A stretch of 64,000 nt of DNA from Combretum micranthum (lineage: Eukaryota > Streptophyta > Magnoliopsida > Myrtales > Combretaceae). The position numbers and the translations under genes were made by a program. Location: assembly GCA_024138025.1 (NCBI GenBank), contig JAMXBD010000066.1, positions 1,860,001-1,924,000 of the forward strand, written 5' to 3'. The notes beneath the pieces are model-generated. The model saw only the letters and a list, made by a program, of their open reading frames with translations. It did not search any database and had not been told where the DNA came from. This document shows positions 13,164 to 26,140 of the stretch, piece after piece; the first letter of the stretch is position 1; every line of letters begins with the position of its first letter.

Positions 13164-13209
13164 TGTGTGTTGTGTGTGTGTGTGTGTGTGTATGAGAGAG
13201 GAGAGAGAG
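13164..13209 (+). repeat. (TG)n(GA)n tract in leader of MFS exon 1b
   Basis: About thirteen TG units, a short TATGA spacer and then a GAGAG run end eight bases before the ATG at 13217. Its position matches the GA tract before exon 1a and suggests common ancestry of the leader. Confidence 0.85.
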
Positions 13210-13216
13210 TAAAAAG

Positions 13217-16200
13217 ATGTATGAGGTATGGAGTTTAAAGGAGCTGCACATAGCAATGTGTATGTATGTTTTCTCTGGTTCAATGGTGAGACCAGCCATC
13301 ACAGATACTACAATAGCTGCCCTTTGTCCTCCTGGAGAATTTCAGTGTTCTTTCCCCATCTATCTCTCTATGTTCCAAGAAGTGGTATGGTGTTATTTAG
13401 ATTTCTTGAACTTCAACTTTTTGGGTATTATATATAAAAGTAAGAATATTATGTAAATATAAATGAGATCCTAGAGGAATTCATGTGAAGAATTTTATGG
13501 ATAAAGCATGAGGTTGAATCAAATTAAGAGTAATCACTGATTTATTTTTCTCTTAATAAAAAGGTTGAATGTCATTAAAAATATTTTCAGTTTACAATAT
13601 TATTTTATTTATTATTTTCTGATAGATATTTTGGGTTGAAACGAAAGCAACATATTTTTGGTTTGCCCTAGTTTCCGGCATATTTGCCGTTAGGAGTTTC
13701 GTAGACATGGTTTGTTGTGTGACTACGAAATTTCCTCCAGGTTTCAGGGGAATTTAGTTTATATGTCGCATTTGTCCATTACCTAGAGGTAAAAGTAAAA
13801 CATGGTGGACAAAACCGACGAGACCCCACAATGTACCGATAATTACTAATTAGCTTAAAGATAAATTTACCCTTAATGGAAAGGGTTTTATTGTCTTGTT
13901 TATCTCGTTAAGATTGTTATCTTCAGTTAATGAAGTTCAGTAGTATGCTTGTCTTAGTGTCCTTCAATGAAATTTCTTTTAAATTATATGACTTATTATT
14001 AACCTAAAATCGGTAACCATATAATTATTATTTTTTTTAAGCGGTCAAATTTGCTTTTATTTTAAGAAAATCTTAACAAGGATAAGGATCGAGTCTTTTT
14101 TTTTTTTTTTTTTTTCCTTACTATAGTTATTATCAGGACAGAACAGAAAGTTAAAAAAATAAAAATCATAATCATTTAACAATTTGCAGAGAACGTAGAA
14201 TTTTTTTTTCTACCTTCCATAAGAATTAAATCAGAATGTAGAGTTCTTCATGAGAAGGCCTCAATCACATAATACACCCATGTAGGTAAGGATGTGAAAA
14301 TGTAAGAAAGAAACTTCCAGTTAAGGGGTGCAATAAGAACTAAATGCAATGGAATCTCTTAAGGATTCTCAAATAGTAAAAACATGTTCAATCCTTCTCT
14401 CTGGTTTTACTTCCTTCTCCTCCTTAAATTATAATTTTTTATTGCCAATAATCTTATAACTTAATGACATAATTTGATATTTCATAATTTTATAATTTAG
14501 TAGTATTAATGACATAATTTGATATTTCATAATTTATAATTTAATAGTATCGTTCAATGTTTTGAGTGAGCTTATCATAAGTTGTCTAGTTATTTTCAAT
14601 TCCATGCTTTATATAGTCAAATCGTTAGAATTAGCCAAATCAATTCTGAAAATAAATAAATAAATAAATAAAAAATGATATTGTGGTGCATGCAGATAAT
14701 AGGAATGGGGTCGCTGGTGGTGATGCCTTTGATTGGGAATCTTTCCGATAAATATGGGAGAAAAGCACTGCTAACTGTCCCCATGGTTTTAACCATCTTT
14801 CCCTTAGGTATGCCATTCTCCTTTGCAATTTCGAATTGGGTTTTACTTTAAAAGTATTTAAATGAAATATTTTTCTCATTTACATAAAACCCAAATTTAA
14901 AAAAAATATTCTAATAAGTAATCTTCTTTTAGCTTAGCAAGATCCTAAATAAGATCATTACTTAGCGACATCAGATATAGTAGAAAAATGAAAAAATCTC
15001 ATACTAATCTTCTGAACTTTGAGAATGGGTTGTATTTTCATTTGTTTTTCATCCTCAATATTAATTGATAATGAGTATTTCAAATGCTACCTTTAGCCAA
15101 ACATTGTTCTTTCTTTCACACACACATCGCTTAAAAATAGATTGCAAATTCGTATCATTATATTTGATTTAGATGCACTTATATCTCTATCTTCAAAAAA
15201 GAAAAAAAAAAAAAAAGAACAAAAGAAAAAAAGTTCCTTATGTGATAAAAATATTTTATTTTTGAAATGGGATTTGAAAGTTTCTTTTATGAGAACCTCA
15301 ATGCAAAATGAAACAAATATAAAGAAGTATTTCAAATTTACCCGAAAATAAAATTCATATAAGTCACTTGGGCTTAATTATTTGTTGAGCTTCATATCAT
15401 ACTCGGCCCATTATCATTTCCGTGGGCTCGATTGCTGGCTCCCCAGTCCTGCTTGTTTGTAATAGGTTTGGATTTGGTATACAATGCCATCCTAATTTAT
15501 CTAAAATTAATTAATAATTTCTTATTATTATATATATTAACGACATTTTAATAGTGCTAACAAAGTAAAATAAGAAATCCCGCAAATTTTAATGTAAATA
15601 ACTTAAATTTGCCGAAAATAATATAACAATAAATGAATAAAATAAATTTTGATATTTTTCATGAGACAGGTATACCATAGATTGTGTGATAGGGTGCATT
15701 GTGGTAACATTTTGGTTATAGCCGTATTGGCTTATAGCAGGTCGACGGAGTTCTTTTACGTGTACTACGTTATCAGGACTCTCACCTCCATTTTCTGTGA
15801 AGGAAGCGTTCACTGCCTTGCCCTCGCTTATGTGGTACAACATTTCACTCCTGCTATTCACTTATTTACCCTTTTTTTTTTTTGTCCCTCTTCCAAGTAC
15901 TAATATATTACATTTGTTGAGGGGAAAAAAATCAAATTGGTGCATCATGTTGGAGAAAAAAACAGATTGAATAAATAATACACATAACGTATATCTAGAC
16001 ACGGTGGATAATTATGAATCATGCTTTTACATACGAAACGGAAAATTACTTAATGAGTAGTGCACACCACGTGTTAAAAAATGATTGATACTTACTCATT
16101 ATGTTTACATTACACGGGACGTGTGCTACTTTGTAAAATCTTTCTCATCAGAGACTAGTACTCATATTAGACTATAGGTGCTTGCCACTTTTGCTATTTC

Positions 16201-19200
16201 ATTTCTTGTATTCCGAAAAAGAAGAAAGAGGGGAAAAAAAGAAAAAAATAAACGGATTTGCTAACATTTTGAAAGGTTTTACAGTGGATTGAACATTTTA
16301 AAATGATTTAGAGGTCTACCGTCTGTTCCACTGAATATCGAAATGTGATAATTTTCCCTTTTTAGTTACTCTTAACAGTCACATTTCATATCTTAACGGT
16401 TATATATATATATTTTTTTTTTCTTTCTTAAAATGCCACAGGCTGATAATGTACCACAAGGAAGAAGAGCCTCTGCATTTGGAATTCTCTCTGGAATTGG
16501 ATCTGCTGCTTTTGTTTGTGGAAACCTCTCCACTCGCTTCCTCTCAACTTCTTCTACTTTCCAGGTTCGCTCTCATATCTCTCCGCGTCGATCAAAATCG
16601 TGTTTTCTGTATTAATCAATCATTAGTTGTGATGAAATAATAATATGCTGAATCACATGTTATATACACCGCATCATCTCGCTCTCATCTAACTGAAATG
16701 GACCATTTTCACACCACACAAGAATTTGATGCAACATTTTTTGATCACTTGGTTGTAGAGTTTAAGTCAACATGATACTAGAACCAGTAGATCAAGAGTT
16801 CGAGTCCATGTTCCTTCAATTCCTTGTTAATTGAATTAGGGATGAGCACGAAATGTATAGTGGAGTTTGACAATTGATGCCTATATTTTAGTTACAAAAT
16901 GGTTTAAGCTAATGTTCTTCTCCTTTTTTTGTTTCTTTTGGATAGGTTTCAGCAAGTGTTGCAGTAGCAGCACTAGCATACGTGAGACTTTTCCTCCCTG
17001 AATCAGCCATTAACGATGATTTGTTGACCCCGATTTTGTCCAATGAAAAACAAGGCATAGCTTGTGTTGATAATGATGATTCTAACAAAAATGCGCAAGT
17101 GTTCAAGACGGTGCTTTCTGTGAAGGACACGGTCTCTTTGTTGAAGAGCAGGTAAGTTTATGCAACGTGCTTTTTCCAACATGTAGGGAAACGATGGCTT
17201 ACAAGAAAAAATCGAAGAGCAAAACTACCCTATTTTCCCTTTCAGTTATTAAGATTTACCGTAAGGCACTTGAAGCTGATTCGGGATAATATGCACTGTA
17301 TTTGCAGCTTGACATTATTACAAGTAGCTGTTGTCGCATTATTCAGCAATCTTGCAGATTCTGGTCTCCATGCTTCAATGATGGTACAAAAATTTCTAAT
17401 CTCAAGCGTGGTTTCACACTTTCTAGGCTGCTGTTTGATTTATATAGATGAATGCCGTATCTACAACCGGTTGATGAGAAGCTTAAACCTGCAAATGACT
17501 ATGGTGTGGAATGAATTAGAGATGCCAATAAATCACCATTCTTGCCATCTAATCAATCTTTGATTTCATGCAATTGTAGGATGTGATGAAATTTCTTTCC
17601 CACTCTTATCGATCTTACTAAACTATCTATAAATGCAGTACTACTTAAAGGCCAAATTCCATTTCAGCAAGGATCAGTTTGCTGACCTAATGGTAATTGC
17701 GGGGATTTCAGGGACTCTATCTCAGGTATATCTGAAGCAAAACTCTTCAATATGTGCCTTCCCCTGTTCTTCTCTGTTTATCTTTTTCCTCATCGCTTAA
17801 TCTGAAAATGAAAAATATTTGCAGCTGGTTGTCATGCCCATCCTAGCTCCTACCCTAGGAGAGGCAAGATTGCTTTCCATTGGTCTTCTCTTCAGTTGTG
17901 CCCATGTAAAGTCCTCCCAACTCTCCCTTTTGTTTGCTGTCCCTTGAAATCAGTTCCACAACCAATCTATCTCAAAGTTTAAATTTGTAGATTTGGCTGA
18001 AAAAGCCCATCAATAGGCTAAGACACTTATATACATTTTTAATCTTCTGATTTGAAAACGTATAAATGCGACATATGCTTTCATATTTATTACTTATTTC
18101 TAAATTCCATTATCATGCAATCTTACTCCACGCATCTCAACACTGATGAATACTTCCTTTTTTGTTCTTAACCTTATTTTTCTGCAGATGATTCTATACA
18201 GCATCGCATGGGCTTCGTGGGTACTTCTCTTTCACAAAGTTTTTTGTTTCATGGGCACCTTATGTCATCTTTCTATATTATCCTACATGTGCAGCATCTT
18301 AAAATGTTATCCTCTTTTGGAAATTTGTAGGTTCCATATGCTTCTGCTATGTTCTCGGTCTTATATGTCTTGGTACATCCATGTGTAAGTTCATGATTTT
18401 GCAGCTTCTTAACGAAAAATTTTAGGTAGGGCGGTATCTCAATATGAATCGAATCTAATGCATTTGGCATTTACAGATGCGGAGCATTGTCTCTAAACAA
18501 GTTGGTTCACATGAGCAGGTGAGAAATTTCCCTAAGCTGATTTTCGGCATTCATTTTCTAGCACAACTTTTTTTTTTTTTTAAGCTTTTGTCTTTTGGTC
18601 CTTTTCAGGGGAAGGCTCAAGGGTGTATTTCAGGAATTTGCTCCCTTGCTAATGTTATTTCTCCCCTAGTCTTTGCTCCTTTGACAGGTATTAGACATTC
18701 TCTTGTTTTGATGGTTTGTACCTTTGTATGCTTTTGTATACATTAAAGTTTTTTAACATAACAAGATAGAAGTTGAAAGTCCTTTCAAGGTTAAATTTTC
18801 AGAGTGCTAAGTAATCGTATTTTTTGCGGCAGCTTGGTTCCTTTCAGATAGAGCACCCTTCTATTTTCCTGGTTTCAGTATCATGTGCGTTGGATTTGCA
18901 ACGGTAAGGGATTGTATCTTCCTGTATATCTTGTACGTTTCCTATTGAATCATTCAAGGTAGTTCATATTTTTAAATCCAAAACAAATTAGCTTGTGGAT
19001 TGTGTATAATTACTTGAAACTACACAATTGCAAGTTGATTGGGTGATGAAAAATCGAGATACATGTATGAAGCAGAAGAGTGGAACATATCAATGTAGAA
19101 TTTGGTAATCAAGAACAGCCAAGCAGTTTGCTGAGGAGATCGATTAGAAATATTTTCCGAGGTTCTGATAGAATGTGGAACATACACATAATTGACACCC

Positions 19201-19905
19201 AAACTATCCTTAGTTGCGTATAGGATCTTGCTTCTTCCCCCATACCCCTATCCTGATGTTTGATTAGCTGTATAAAGTTACAAGCTGCATTGAGTTGAAC
19301 TAACAATATCATGCCAGCTTGGCTTGATTCTTTTAAAAATTTATATATATATATATATATGTATATTTCGCTTAAATTTATATTAGAAATCAACTCGGCT
19401 TAAAGTTTATTTTTCCAAATTTTGGGTCGTAAATTAAATCTGTGAGTTTTTCTAATTTTATATTTAAAGTTTGAAGGGACAATATATTACTTCAAATCTA
19501 TTTAAAGTTGCTAAATATCCTACCAATTCAAACTTTTACCATTAAATTTTACTATTTTTGTCATCTCGAGAAAGATGCCATGATAAACACTCATTGGACA
19601 AAGAGTATAAGTCTTAACAATTAGATAAGAGATAGTAAATTTGACAGCTAAAAGTTCGATTATGCATAAAATCTAGCATCTTCAAACTTTAGGTGGGAAA
19701 TTGAAAAGAACCCAAAATTGAGATAGTGATTTTAACATTGTCTGCCATCTTTCTTCGGCTATTTAGTTTCTCTGCGTATAAAACATGATATTGATTGCAG
19801 TTATTGTAAACTTTGCAGATGATTGCCTTTGTGCAGAGCATCATGATAAGAGTGGCTCCTCCTATATCAGATAACAGAGCTGGAAGCTGCCATTTTGTCG
19901 CCTAG
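13217..19905 (+). CDS. MFS transporter, MFSD14/hippocampus abundant transcript-like
   Basis: Predicted multi-pass membrane transporter of the major facilitator superfamily, in the TetA-like MFSD14 group found as small tandem families in plants; the substrate is unknown. Exons: 13217-13384, 14696-14807, 15722-15834, 16442-16564, 16946-17151, 17308-17383, 17639-17725, 17825-17905, 18188-18220, 18331-18384, 18477-18518, 18609-18687, 18833-18903, 19819-19905. All introns are GT-AG and phases join without a stop to give 443 aa, the usual family size. Exon 2 carries MFS motif A (GNLSDKYGRK, about residues 70-79, between helices 2 and 3). Other family-like blocks are EFFYVYYV, SAFGILSGIGS, FLPES, KFHFSKDQFADLM, VPYASAMFS and GKAQGCISGICSL. 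Residues about 195-245, between the halves, form a hydrophilic loop rich in D and N. The final exon ends in a short hydrophilic tail. Exon 1b encodes an unusual start, MYEVWSLKEL; exon 1a at 7154 is an alternative. The last intron (18904-19818) is the longest after exon 2. Confidence 0.9.
14461..14549. repeat. 45 bp tandem direct repeat, 2 copies, in MFS intron 1
   Basis: TTAATGACATAATTTGATAT and the following TTCATAATTT.TATAATTTA.TAGTA occur at 14461-14505 and again at 14506-14549 with two small differences. It lies about 150 bp upstream of exon 2. Confidence 0.93.
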
Positions 19906-20120
19906 ATACCAAGAACAACAGTTCATAGACTACGTTGTAAAAGTTCTTTTCAGCTAAAATTAGCTCCAAAATCTCGTTCTGGCCTATTTTGGAGAGAATG
20001 TACCCTAGGTTTTTATTTTCTGTATAATTAGTACAATAACTTAAATCCTAGTAGCTTAGATTATTAATATTAGTATGGACAAAGAGGCTGAAATTGAAAG
20101 ATTAAGCCTTATAGTGTTTA
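19906..20120 (+). other. Likely 3' UTR of the MFS transporter
   Basis: Sequence following the TAG at 19903-19905. AT-rich text with several AATTA/ATTAAT words is compatible with a plant polyadenylation region, but there is no single clear AATAAA. The end of the transcript cannot be placed from sequence alone. Confidence 0.35.
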
Positions 20121-20429
20121 AGCTTTGATAAATTATGTAGGAAGGTAGGAACATCTATCTATATATATATATATATATTTATTGTGTGCGGTAGGCCGAG
20201 GACCAAGTTGATGTCAAAGTCTGTATCTGTTGGACCAACTTGATGTCAAGGTCTGTATCTGTTCTATAAGTATATATAAAGATAAAGATTTTGTATGCAA
20301 GTTGCAACCGCCATGGCAAATCGATAAAGAAGAATACCATTATCCAAGAGAAGGTCTTTCCATGATTTTTTTTTCTTGTTTTTTAAATTCAAGGCTTCTT
20401 GATATCGTATAAAAAAAAAGGTATATTTG

Positions 20430-20660
20430 ATACTTGAACTTTATTAAAAGTGCAATCAATTATCTAAAGTTTAAATGAATGAATTTATTACTTATAAACA
20501 TTTAGAGTTTGTTTATCATAAGGTACAATCAACTATCTAAACAAGGTAACTAATTGTAAAAATGAATAAAGTTTAGATAGTTCACTATAAAGTTAACCGT
20601 AAAAATAGGTAAAATTTAGGAATCAAATTGATACTTTTAAATTTCAAGTAGTTAGCCAAT
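20430..20660. repeat. MITE-like inverted-repeat family, copy 2
   Basis: It begins ATTTGATACTTGAACTTTAT and ends with the near complement AAAATTTAGGAATCAAATTGATAC. The inner text repeats AATCAACTATCTAAA and TAAAGTTTAGATAGTT. Non-coding. Related to 8040-8290 and 29805-30076. Confidence 0.45.
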
Positions 20661-20959
20661 GATCTTAAAGTTTAGTGATATCTTTCATTGTCTCTCAAGT
20701 AAGAGGTAATAGATTCGAACCTCCCTTGCTCGTTGTAATGCCCAAGAAAAGAAAAAAATTAGATAGTTAATTATAAAACATGTAAAGCTTGAATAACATA
20801 TATGACAATTACTTATAAAATATATAAATAATTTGTAGAGAAATGAAAATTAACTATGGGAAATGATTCAATTGGAGAGATATTGTAAACTTAAAATTAT
20901 AGTAAATTTTTATAACTATGGCCAATTCATGAATTCTCCCTCTCTTTGCATTTATGTTT

Positions 20960-21396
20960 TAGGTCTACAAATGAATAAAGTAGAGAAACTATCGAACGGT
21001 GTTGAGCTCGAATTCGAGGTCGATTTGGGTTTGACTAAGTCTAAAATTTTAAGTTTGAATTTAGCTCGAAGTAACACTATATAATCTCAAGCTTGACTCA
21101 ATTAAGCTCGTTTATGGTCAATTTATCAAAGAATATAATTTTAATTCTAATTAAAATAACAGTAATAACTAAAATCTAGTTGAATTTGATTAAAATTTAT
21201 ATTCGACTTAGTTTTGATAGAGTTTGATCAGGCTTGCGAGCTAATCCATTTAAATATATAAAGTTCGAGTTTGGCTCGATAAACTATTTGATTAGTCAGA
21301 GATTGAATTTGCTCTACTTTTCTTAAATCAAATTTGAGTAAATATAAAGTCAAACTCGAATAATTTATAAACTAGCTTAATTCATTTGTACCCCTA
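20960..21396. mobile_element. Non-autonomous hAT-like element with terminal inverted repeats
   Basis: The left end TAGGTCTACAAATGAAT and the reverse complement of the right end TAGGGGTACAAATGAAT match at 15 of 17 bases. The body is rich in GAGCTCGAATTCGAGG-type words in both orientations. Length is 437 bp, with no coding capacity. A target duplication is not clear. The same family occurs at 1865-2222, 50646-51105 and probably 56785-57120. Confidence 0.6.
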
Positions 21397-21399
21397 CCT

Positions 21400-22288
21400 T
21401 CTACTATGTTAATCTAAATCTACTATTTCCAAAAATAACGAAGAACCTTTGCATATATGGGGAGGGCCGGAATGCCAGTGCTGATAATTCTAGTAGTTTA
21501 TTCGTATGACCATACGTCTTAGAAACGAATTCTCTTCGTCTATCATCTTTCAAATTTTTCTCAATTACACAAATTATTAGATCATCTAATGTAATTGAAA
21601 TAGAAAAATATTAGCTCCGGGAAATTTCTTTCTCCTTAATGTTGATTCAAATTTAATATTAATAATAATCTAAAATCTTGCTTTAGACACATCAGAAAAT
21701 TCAAATAGTTGATCATCTGATAACATTAAGTAATATTTATAATCCATCAATTATTATAGTTATAACTTGCAAGTATAATAATGAAACAGAGATTGTCCCT
21801 GCGACATTTATAAATTTATATATGATCATAACTGACAGACAGAAAATTAGCACTTTAGAAATACTAGTAGATAAATCCATGTTAATTTAGTTAGAAAGAC
21901 AACACTTAATATAAGCGAATAGATGCATGATGCATCTATTTTAACACCGACAATTTGAGATTATATGACAAGCAATGCTATCTACTTGAATATGAAAAAA
22001 AATTAGGGATAAATTGTAAATATACTCCTTATTTTTAAATAAAGCTTCCACACCCCCACACCCATACCCCCCACTTCTTTGTCCAAACTTTCAATGAAGC
22101 CTTTGGACCCCTAAATTTTGAAAAATGAAAAAGACTTTTTGTCCTATAGTAGTAGTGATAACAATAAATACTTCTAGTAATCACTTTGTTCATTTAGTGT
22201 TTCAAATATCCAATTCAACTATAAAAGATTAAAAGGTCAAAGCATATGTAAAGAGCATAGAGACATGTCATTTATTTTTTACATGTGT
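21400..22288. other. No gene seen
   Basis: AT-rich, non-coding. No domain-bearing frame or RNA gene signature was noticed. Confidence 0.5.
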
Positions 22289-22994
22289 TGTAATATAAGT
22301 GTCAAGACCTTAAAAAGGGCCTAGAAGGATAACTTGAAATTATCATATCATATGTGTACCATAATATAAAAACCGTTTTGTAAGTGGAAGATTACAAAAA
22401 TTTACTTAATAGTTGCTATACGGATTTTAATTGTATAACAATAATTTGATAACTAAGAAAATACAAATTCTCAAGGTCTTCCAGAACCACAAAGAATCAG
22501 TATATTCCACCAAATAGTAAAATAGGATATATAAACTACAAAATACAAACTTCAATCATATACGACTAACCAATTCTAAGCTTATCTCATTCATTACAAA
22601 ATCTCTAACTTAGATATAAAACACGTAGATTTTACATTCTAAGTCCATCTTCTTATCTTTAAGGACTTCAATGAAAACGACCCTCTCTTCACACAATCCG
22701 AGCCCATTCTTAGCTTGAGCTATTCCTGCATAAAAACTATAGCGGCATGAGGTAATCCACAGCTCAGTGAATAACAAAATCAAACCACACGTCATATAAT
22801 TATCAAACAAGTATATTTAACAATCATATGAAATGCAACACTAAACCATATGAAATGTATAGTTTAGATTACTGGAATCCAAACCAATGGAGTTTTACGC
22901 CCTCTCTTGGGGGTTGAAAGACCAGCTCAAGTCATTCATGCCCAGGACAAACTCAAAACTAAGAAAGAGGAGATCTTCTCAACTCATTGTTATC

Positions 22995-23024
22995 CACACG
23001 CACACGCACACGCACACGCACACA
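22995..23024. repeat. Microsatellite (CACACG)n
   Basis: Four perfect CACACG units followed by CACACA. Confidence 0.95.
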
Positions 23025-24769
23025 TTTAACATAACCTAAACTTCACCTTATAAAGAACTAAAGAAGGATGATTTCTTTCGAAACTCATTTGTTATTCATA
23101 TATACATATTACTAACATAGCCTCCACTTCATTTTAGAACCTCAGAACATCCTAAGTATTAGCATCTCCTAGGCCAATGCCCACACAGGTGATGTCCTTC
23201 AGTGCCTTTTTAGTTGCTGGGATATGGACAACCCTATGGTATTTAATTGGAGAAACAGATCTACCGATAGCTTAGGACTACCGCAAAATCGAGATGTTAG
23301 CATATGACGTGAAAACCATGCTAATGCATGCATGTTGTCGTGCAATGCATGATTGTTTAATTAACTAGTTAGATAGTATTAAGTCCATTTATTAAAGCAA
23401 TCAATAAATTAACAGACAATCATCAACAATCACATTTCAAAGATTACAAGCAATGTGCGTTCTCTTTTAAATTAGTGAGTTATCAACCAAAACAATCACC
23501 AAGTAGCACACGAATACCCGATTCCCCATACATAACCCATTTGTGTTTATAATAGTACAGATGCAAGATGCAACTAAATTACAAGCACAAATATTGTGAT
23601 AAGGTTAGTGTTAACCATCTGGCATCCAAGCTAAGCTATAGAAATCTTCTAAGAAAACCAAAGATTAAGTTTCTCCTTCCTATGAAACAAAATGGTACTC
23701 ATTCATCACTTTTTGTATATTCTTTATTGAATTTTAGTATTCAAACTCATTTCTAGTTCATTAGTTTATACTTGATTAAAACATAGATTTATATTAAACC
23801 TATTTGATCATACACAACGTAGGAACCCCACCATGGTTGCAGACACCGCTTCGCTAAGATACGAACAGTTCTCCATCGTCTGTCAAGTTATTTATTTTCT
23901 TTGTTTACTATTATATATTATAAAGATATTACTATTCTTTATCATTTTATAAGTTTCTCAATGACTTATTAACTTACTTGAAAAACTCATTTTAATAAAT
24001 ATATTAGAAACAACTTATTCCCTTTACTAAACATGGTTTAACCCATTATATTATGATATATTATCTCTAAGTCAGTTGTAGGTTTTAAATCTATTTTAAC
24101 TTAACTTAGCTAAGTTAATTAAGTTAATTAAACTTAATCAATTTAATTCATTTTAGTTTAGCGAAGTTCTTTTGGTCAAGTTGAGCTTAGATATATTACT
24201 AATTCATTTTATATCTAAAATTCATATCAACTTATGTTTATGTTGACTAATTCTTAACCAAGTTCATTAGAATTGATCATCTAATCTAGCTACTAAGTCC
24301 TATTCAATTTTCTTACTAAGCCATTATCACATAACCATAAGTTCTTAATTAGTTTAGTTCATTTAGATTCATTAAGCTAAATTGAACTTAGGTTGATTAA
24401 CTAAGTTTTTTATATCTAAGAGTTCTAAACTTGTTTTTATAAACTCTTTAGTCTAATGATCTTCAAGAAATCATGCATGTATACTCAATTACACATGCAT
24501 AATTAGTGAAACAAATGTTCAATAAATTTGATTATGTTTGGATTATTTTGTGTTGTTTTTGTTATGTTTATATGTTGCCATTTCAAAAATATATCTTAGG
24601 CTTTGATGCTTTTAGAATTTCCAACACTTAAATCACAAAAATTATAGAGTTCTTTCAAGCTTTCCATAGTGTTTTGGATCTCCTAAATCTGAGTTCGAAT
24701 GAGGAAGTTATGATCAATTTAAGTTAAAACAACAAAGAAAGGAAGGACAAGATGAGTCCTAGTTTCATA

Positions 24770-24950
24770 TGGGTATATCAGGGTGGTGGTAGCCACCAGG
24801 CCCCTTGCCATACCCCATATCAAGGGTGACGGCGGTCACCACGCCTTGCCACTCCCCATATTAGGGGGCTTATGGATTCAGTAGGGGGACAGTGGCTACC
24901 ATGTCCCTTGCCACTCCTTGTATTAAAGGTGATCCAGCTAGACGTCCTCC
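24770..24950. repeat. GC-rich degenerate tandem repeat inside LTR-like block
   Basis: Three diverged units, each with the order GGGTGGTGGTAGCCACCAGG / CCTTGCCATACCCCATAT or a variant: GGTGGTAGCCACC, then GGCGGTCACCACGCC, then CAGTGGCTACCATGTCC, each followed by CTTGCCAC.CC. Each unit contains a small palindrome (GGTNGCCACC type). It stands out sharply from the AT-rich surroundings. Confidence 0.75.
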
Positions 24951-26039
24951 TCTTTTTTTTACTCCATTTTAGCTACTTGTCTTCTTGTTTTACTCACTAA
25001 CTCCGTCTACAACATCTTAACAATTATTATAAGCTCAACACCATATCTTACAACATTTAGATACATGTTATTACATCTTATTCCTCATCAAATCATTTTA
25101 TCATCATCTAATCTATTCATGTATAAGCATAACCTAAGTTCTAGTTATAAGTTCATATATCACATGGTTTACAAGTTTATCTTAAACTTCACTTATAACT
25201 AACACTAACTCATCATTTACATGCATTTATAACAATCAAAACAAGAAAAATAAACATACTTAAATGTTTAGTAAGTTTAACTAGCTTGTTCTTCACACAC
25301 CAAATTCATGGCTATTGTAGCTTCTACTAGTATGTTTTCACCTCCTAGCTTCCTTCCTAAATTCAATCTCTCTATGATCTTTTTAAGATTGAGATTTGAA
25401 GGTGAAATTTGAGAGAAAAGAAGAGAAGAGAAAGAAGAAGAAAAGGAAAGAAGAAACGTCAGGGAAAGAAAGAAGAAAAAGTGGTAGCTCAGGAGGAAAG
25501 AAAAGCAGAGAAAAAAAAAAAGGATTTATACCAAAAGGTTTTTGAAGATATTAAAAATAAAGGTTTTGATTTAATCTTTTCAGTTATTATCTTAAGCATT
25601 AAAAGCAATTAGAAAGAAATTTTAGAATATACAAGAGTAAAATCAATAGCTTGGATTGGAAATCTAGTTTAGAAATTAAGTTGGTAAAACTTGATATTTA
25701 GTTGGGGTTTAGATTTAAGAACAAATATTTATGAAAAGCAGTTGATTTCAAACTTTATACGGAAAATAGTATTTAAGTTAAAATGACTAGATAGGACCTT
25801 TTTGTAAAATTTAAATACTTGAATTTTTGAAATTCAGTTTATTTGATGAAAGAAAAAGGGTTCTAATTAAAAATGGTTGAGATGATAGTGGAATTTGATT
25901 TGTTGGAAAAATAATTAAAGTAAATAGATAAGTTAAAGGGGATAGAGTTCAAATTCTAGGTTTCTGATTGACTCCGGTTCAGGGTTTGAACTTAAAACTT
26001 GGCATAAAAATCTAGGATTTACATTTGACTTGTTAACCA

Positions 26040-26140
26040 ATTTTGCAATGTTGCACAAACTCCTCGATGGTGCATTTCATTCCCTCCCAATAGAAAGAAG
26101 AAGCTAGCCTTTTATAGTTTTTAGTACACCAAAATGACAC
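26040..26140 (-). pseudogene. Integrase N-terminal (H2C2) remnant
   Basis: Minus-strand translation contains TIKRLASSFYWEGMKCTIEE followed by FVQHC, matching the Gypsy integrase zinc-binding segment (YKRL..FYW.GM...V..FV..C). The frame ends abruptly at about 26040, where it meets the LTR-like block, so the catalytic DDE core is absent. Confidence 0.75.

Larger units (their letters stand above)
22289..26020 (-). repeat. Long LTR-like block, probably Gypsy, minus orientation
   Basis: It starts with TGTAATATAAGTGTCAAGAC and ends near TCTAGGATTTACA, compatible with reverse-complemented LTR ends (TG...CA). It contains an A/C-rich low-complexity section, a purine-rich AGAGAAAGAAGAAG section (25410-25520), a block with AGGCCAATGCCCACACAGGTG (about 23171) and a GC-rich repeat (24770-24950). 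The same elements in mirror order are found at 58700-62055. It directly abuts a minus-strand Gypsy body (26040-28870) on the side where the 3' LTR should be. The exact ends are not proven and no target duplication was found. Short frames inside (for example 22610-22810, 23568-23756 and 25409-25612) have no domain. Confidence 0.4.

Noticed and set aside
16730..16850. SINE or tRNA-like segment (AGAGTTCGAGTCC in MFS intron 4)
   Set aside because: A B-box-like word is present but no A box at proper spacing and no cloverleaf; a similar word at 20725 (GATTCGAACCTCC) also lacks a partner.
7154..19905. Two complete tandem MFS genes
   Set aside because: Only the first exon is duplicated in the window; no second set of exons 2-14 was found between 7319 and 13216.
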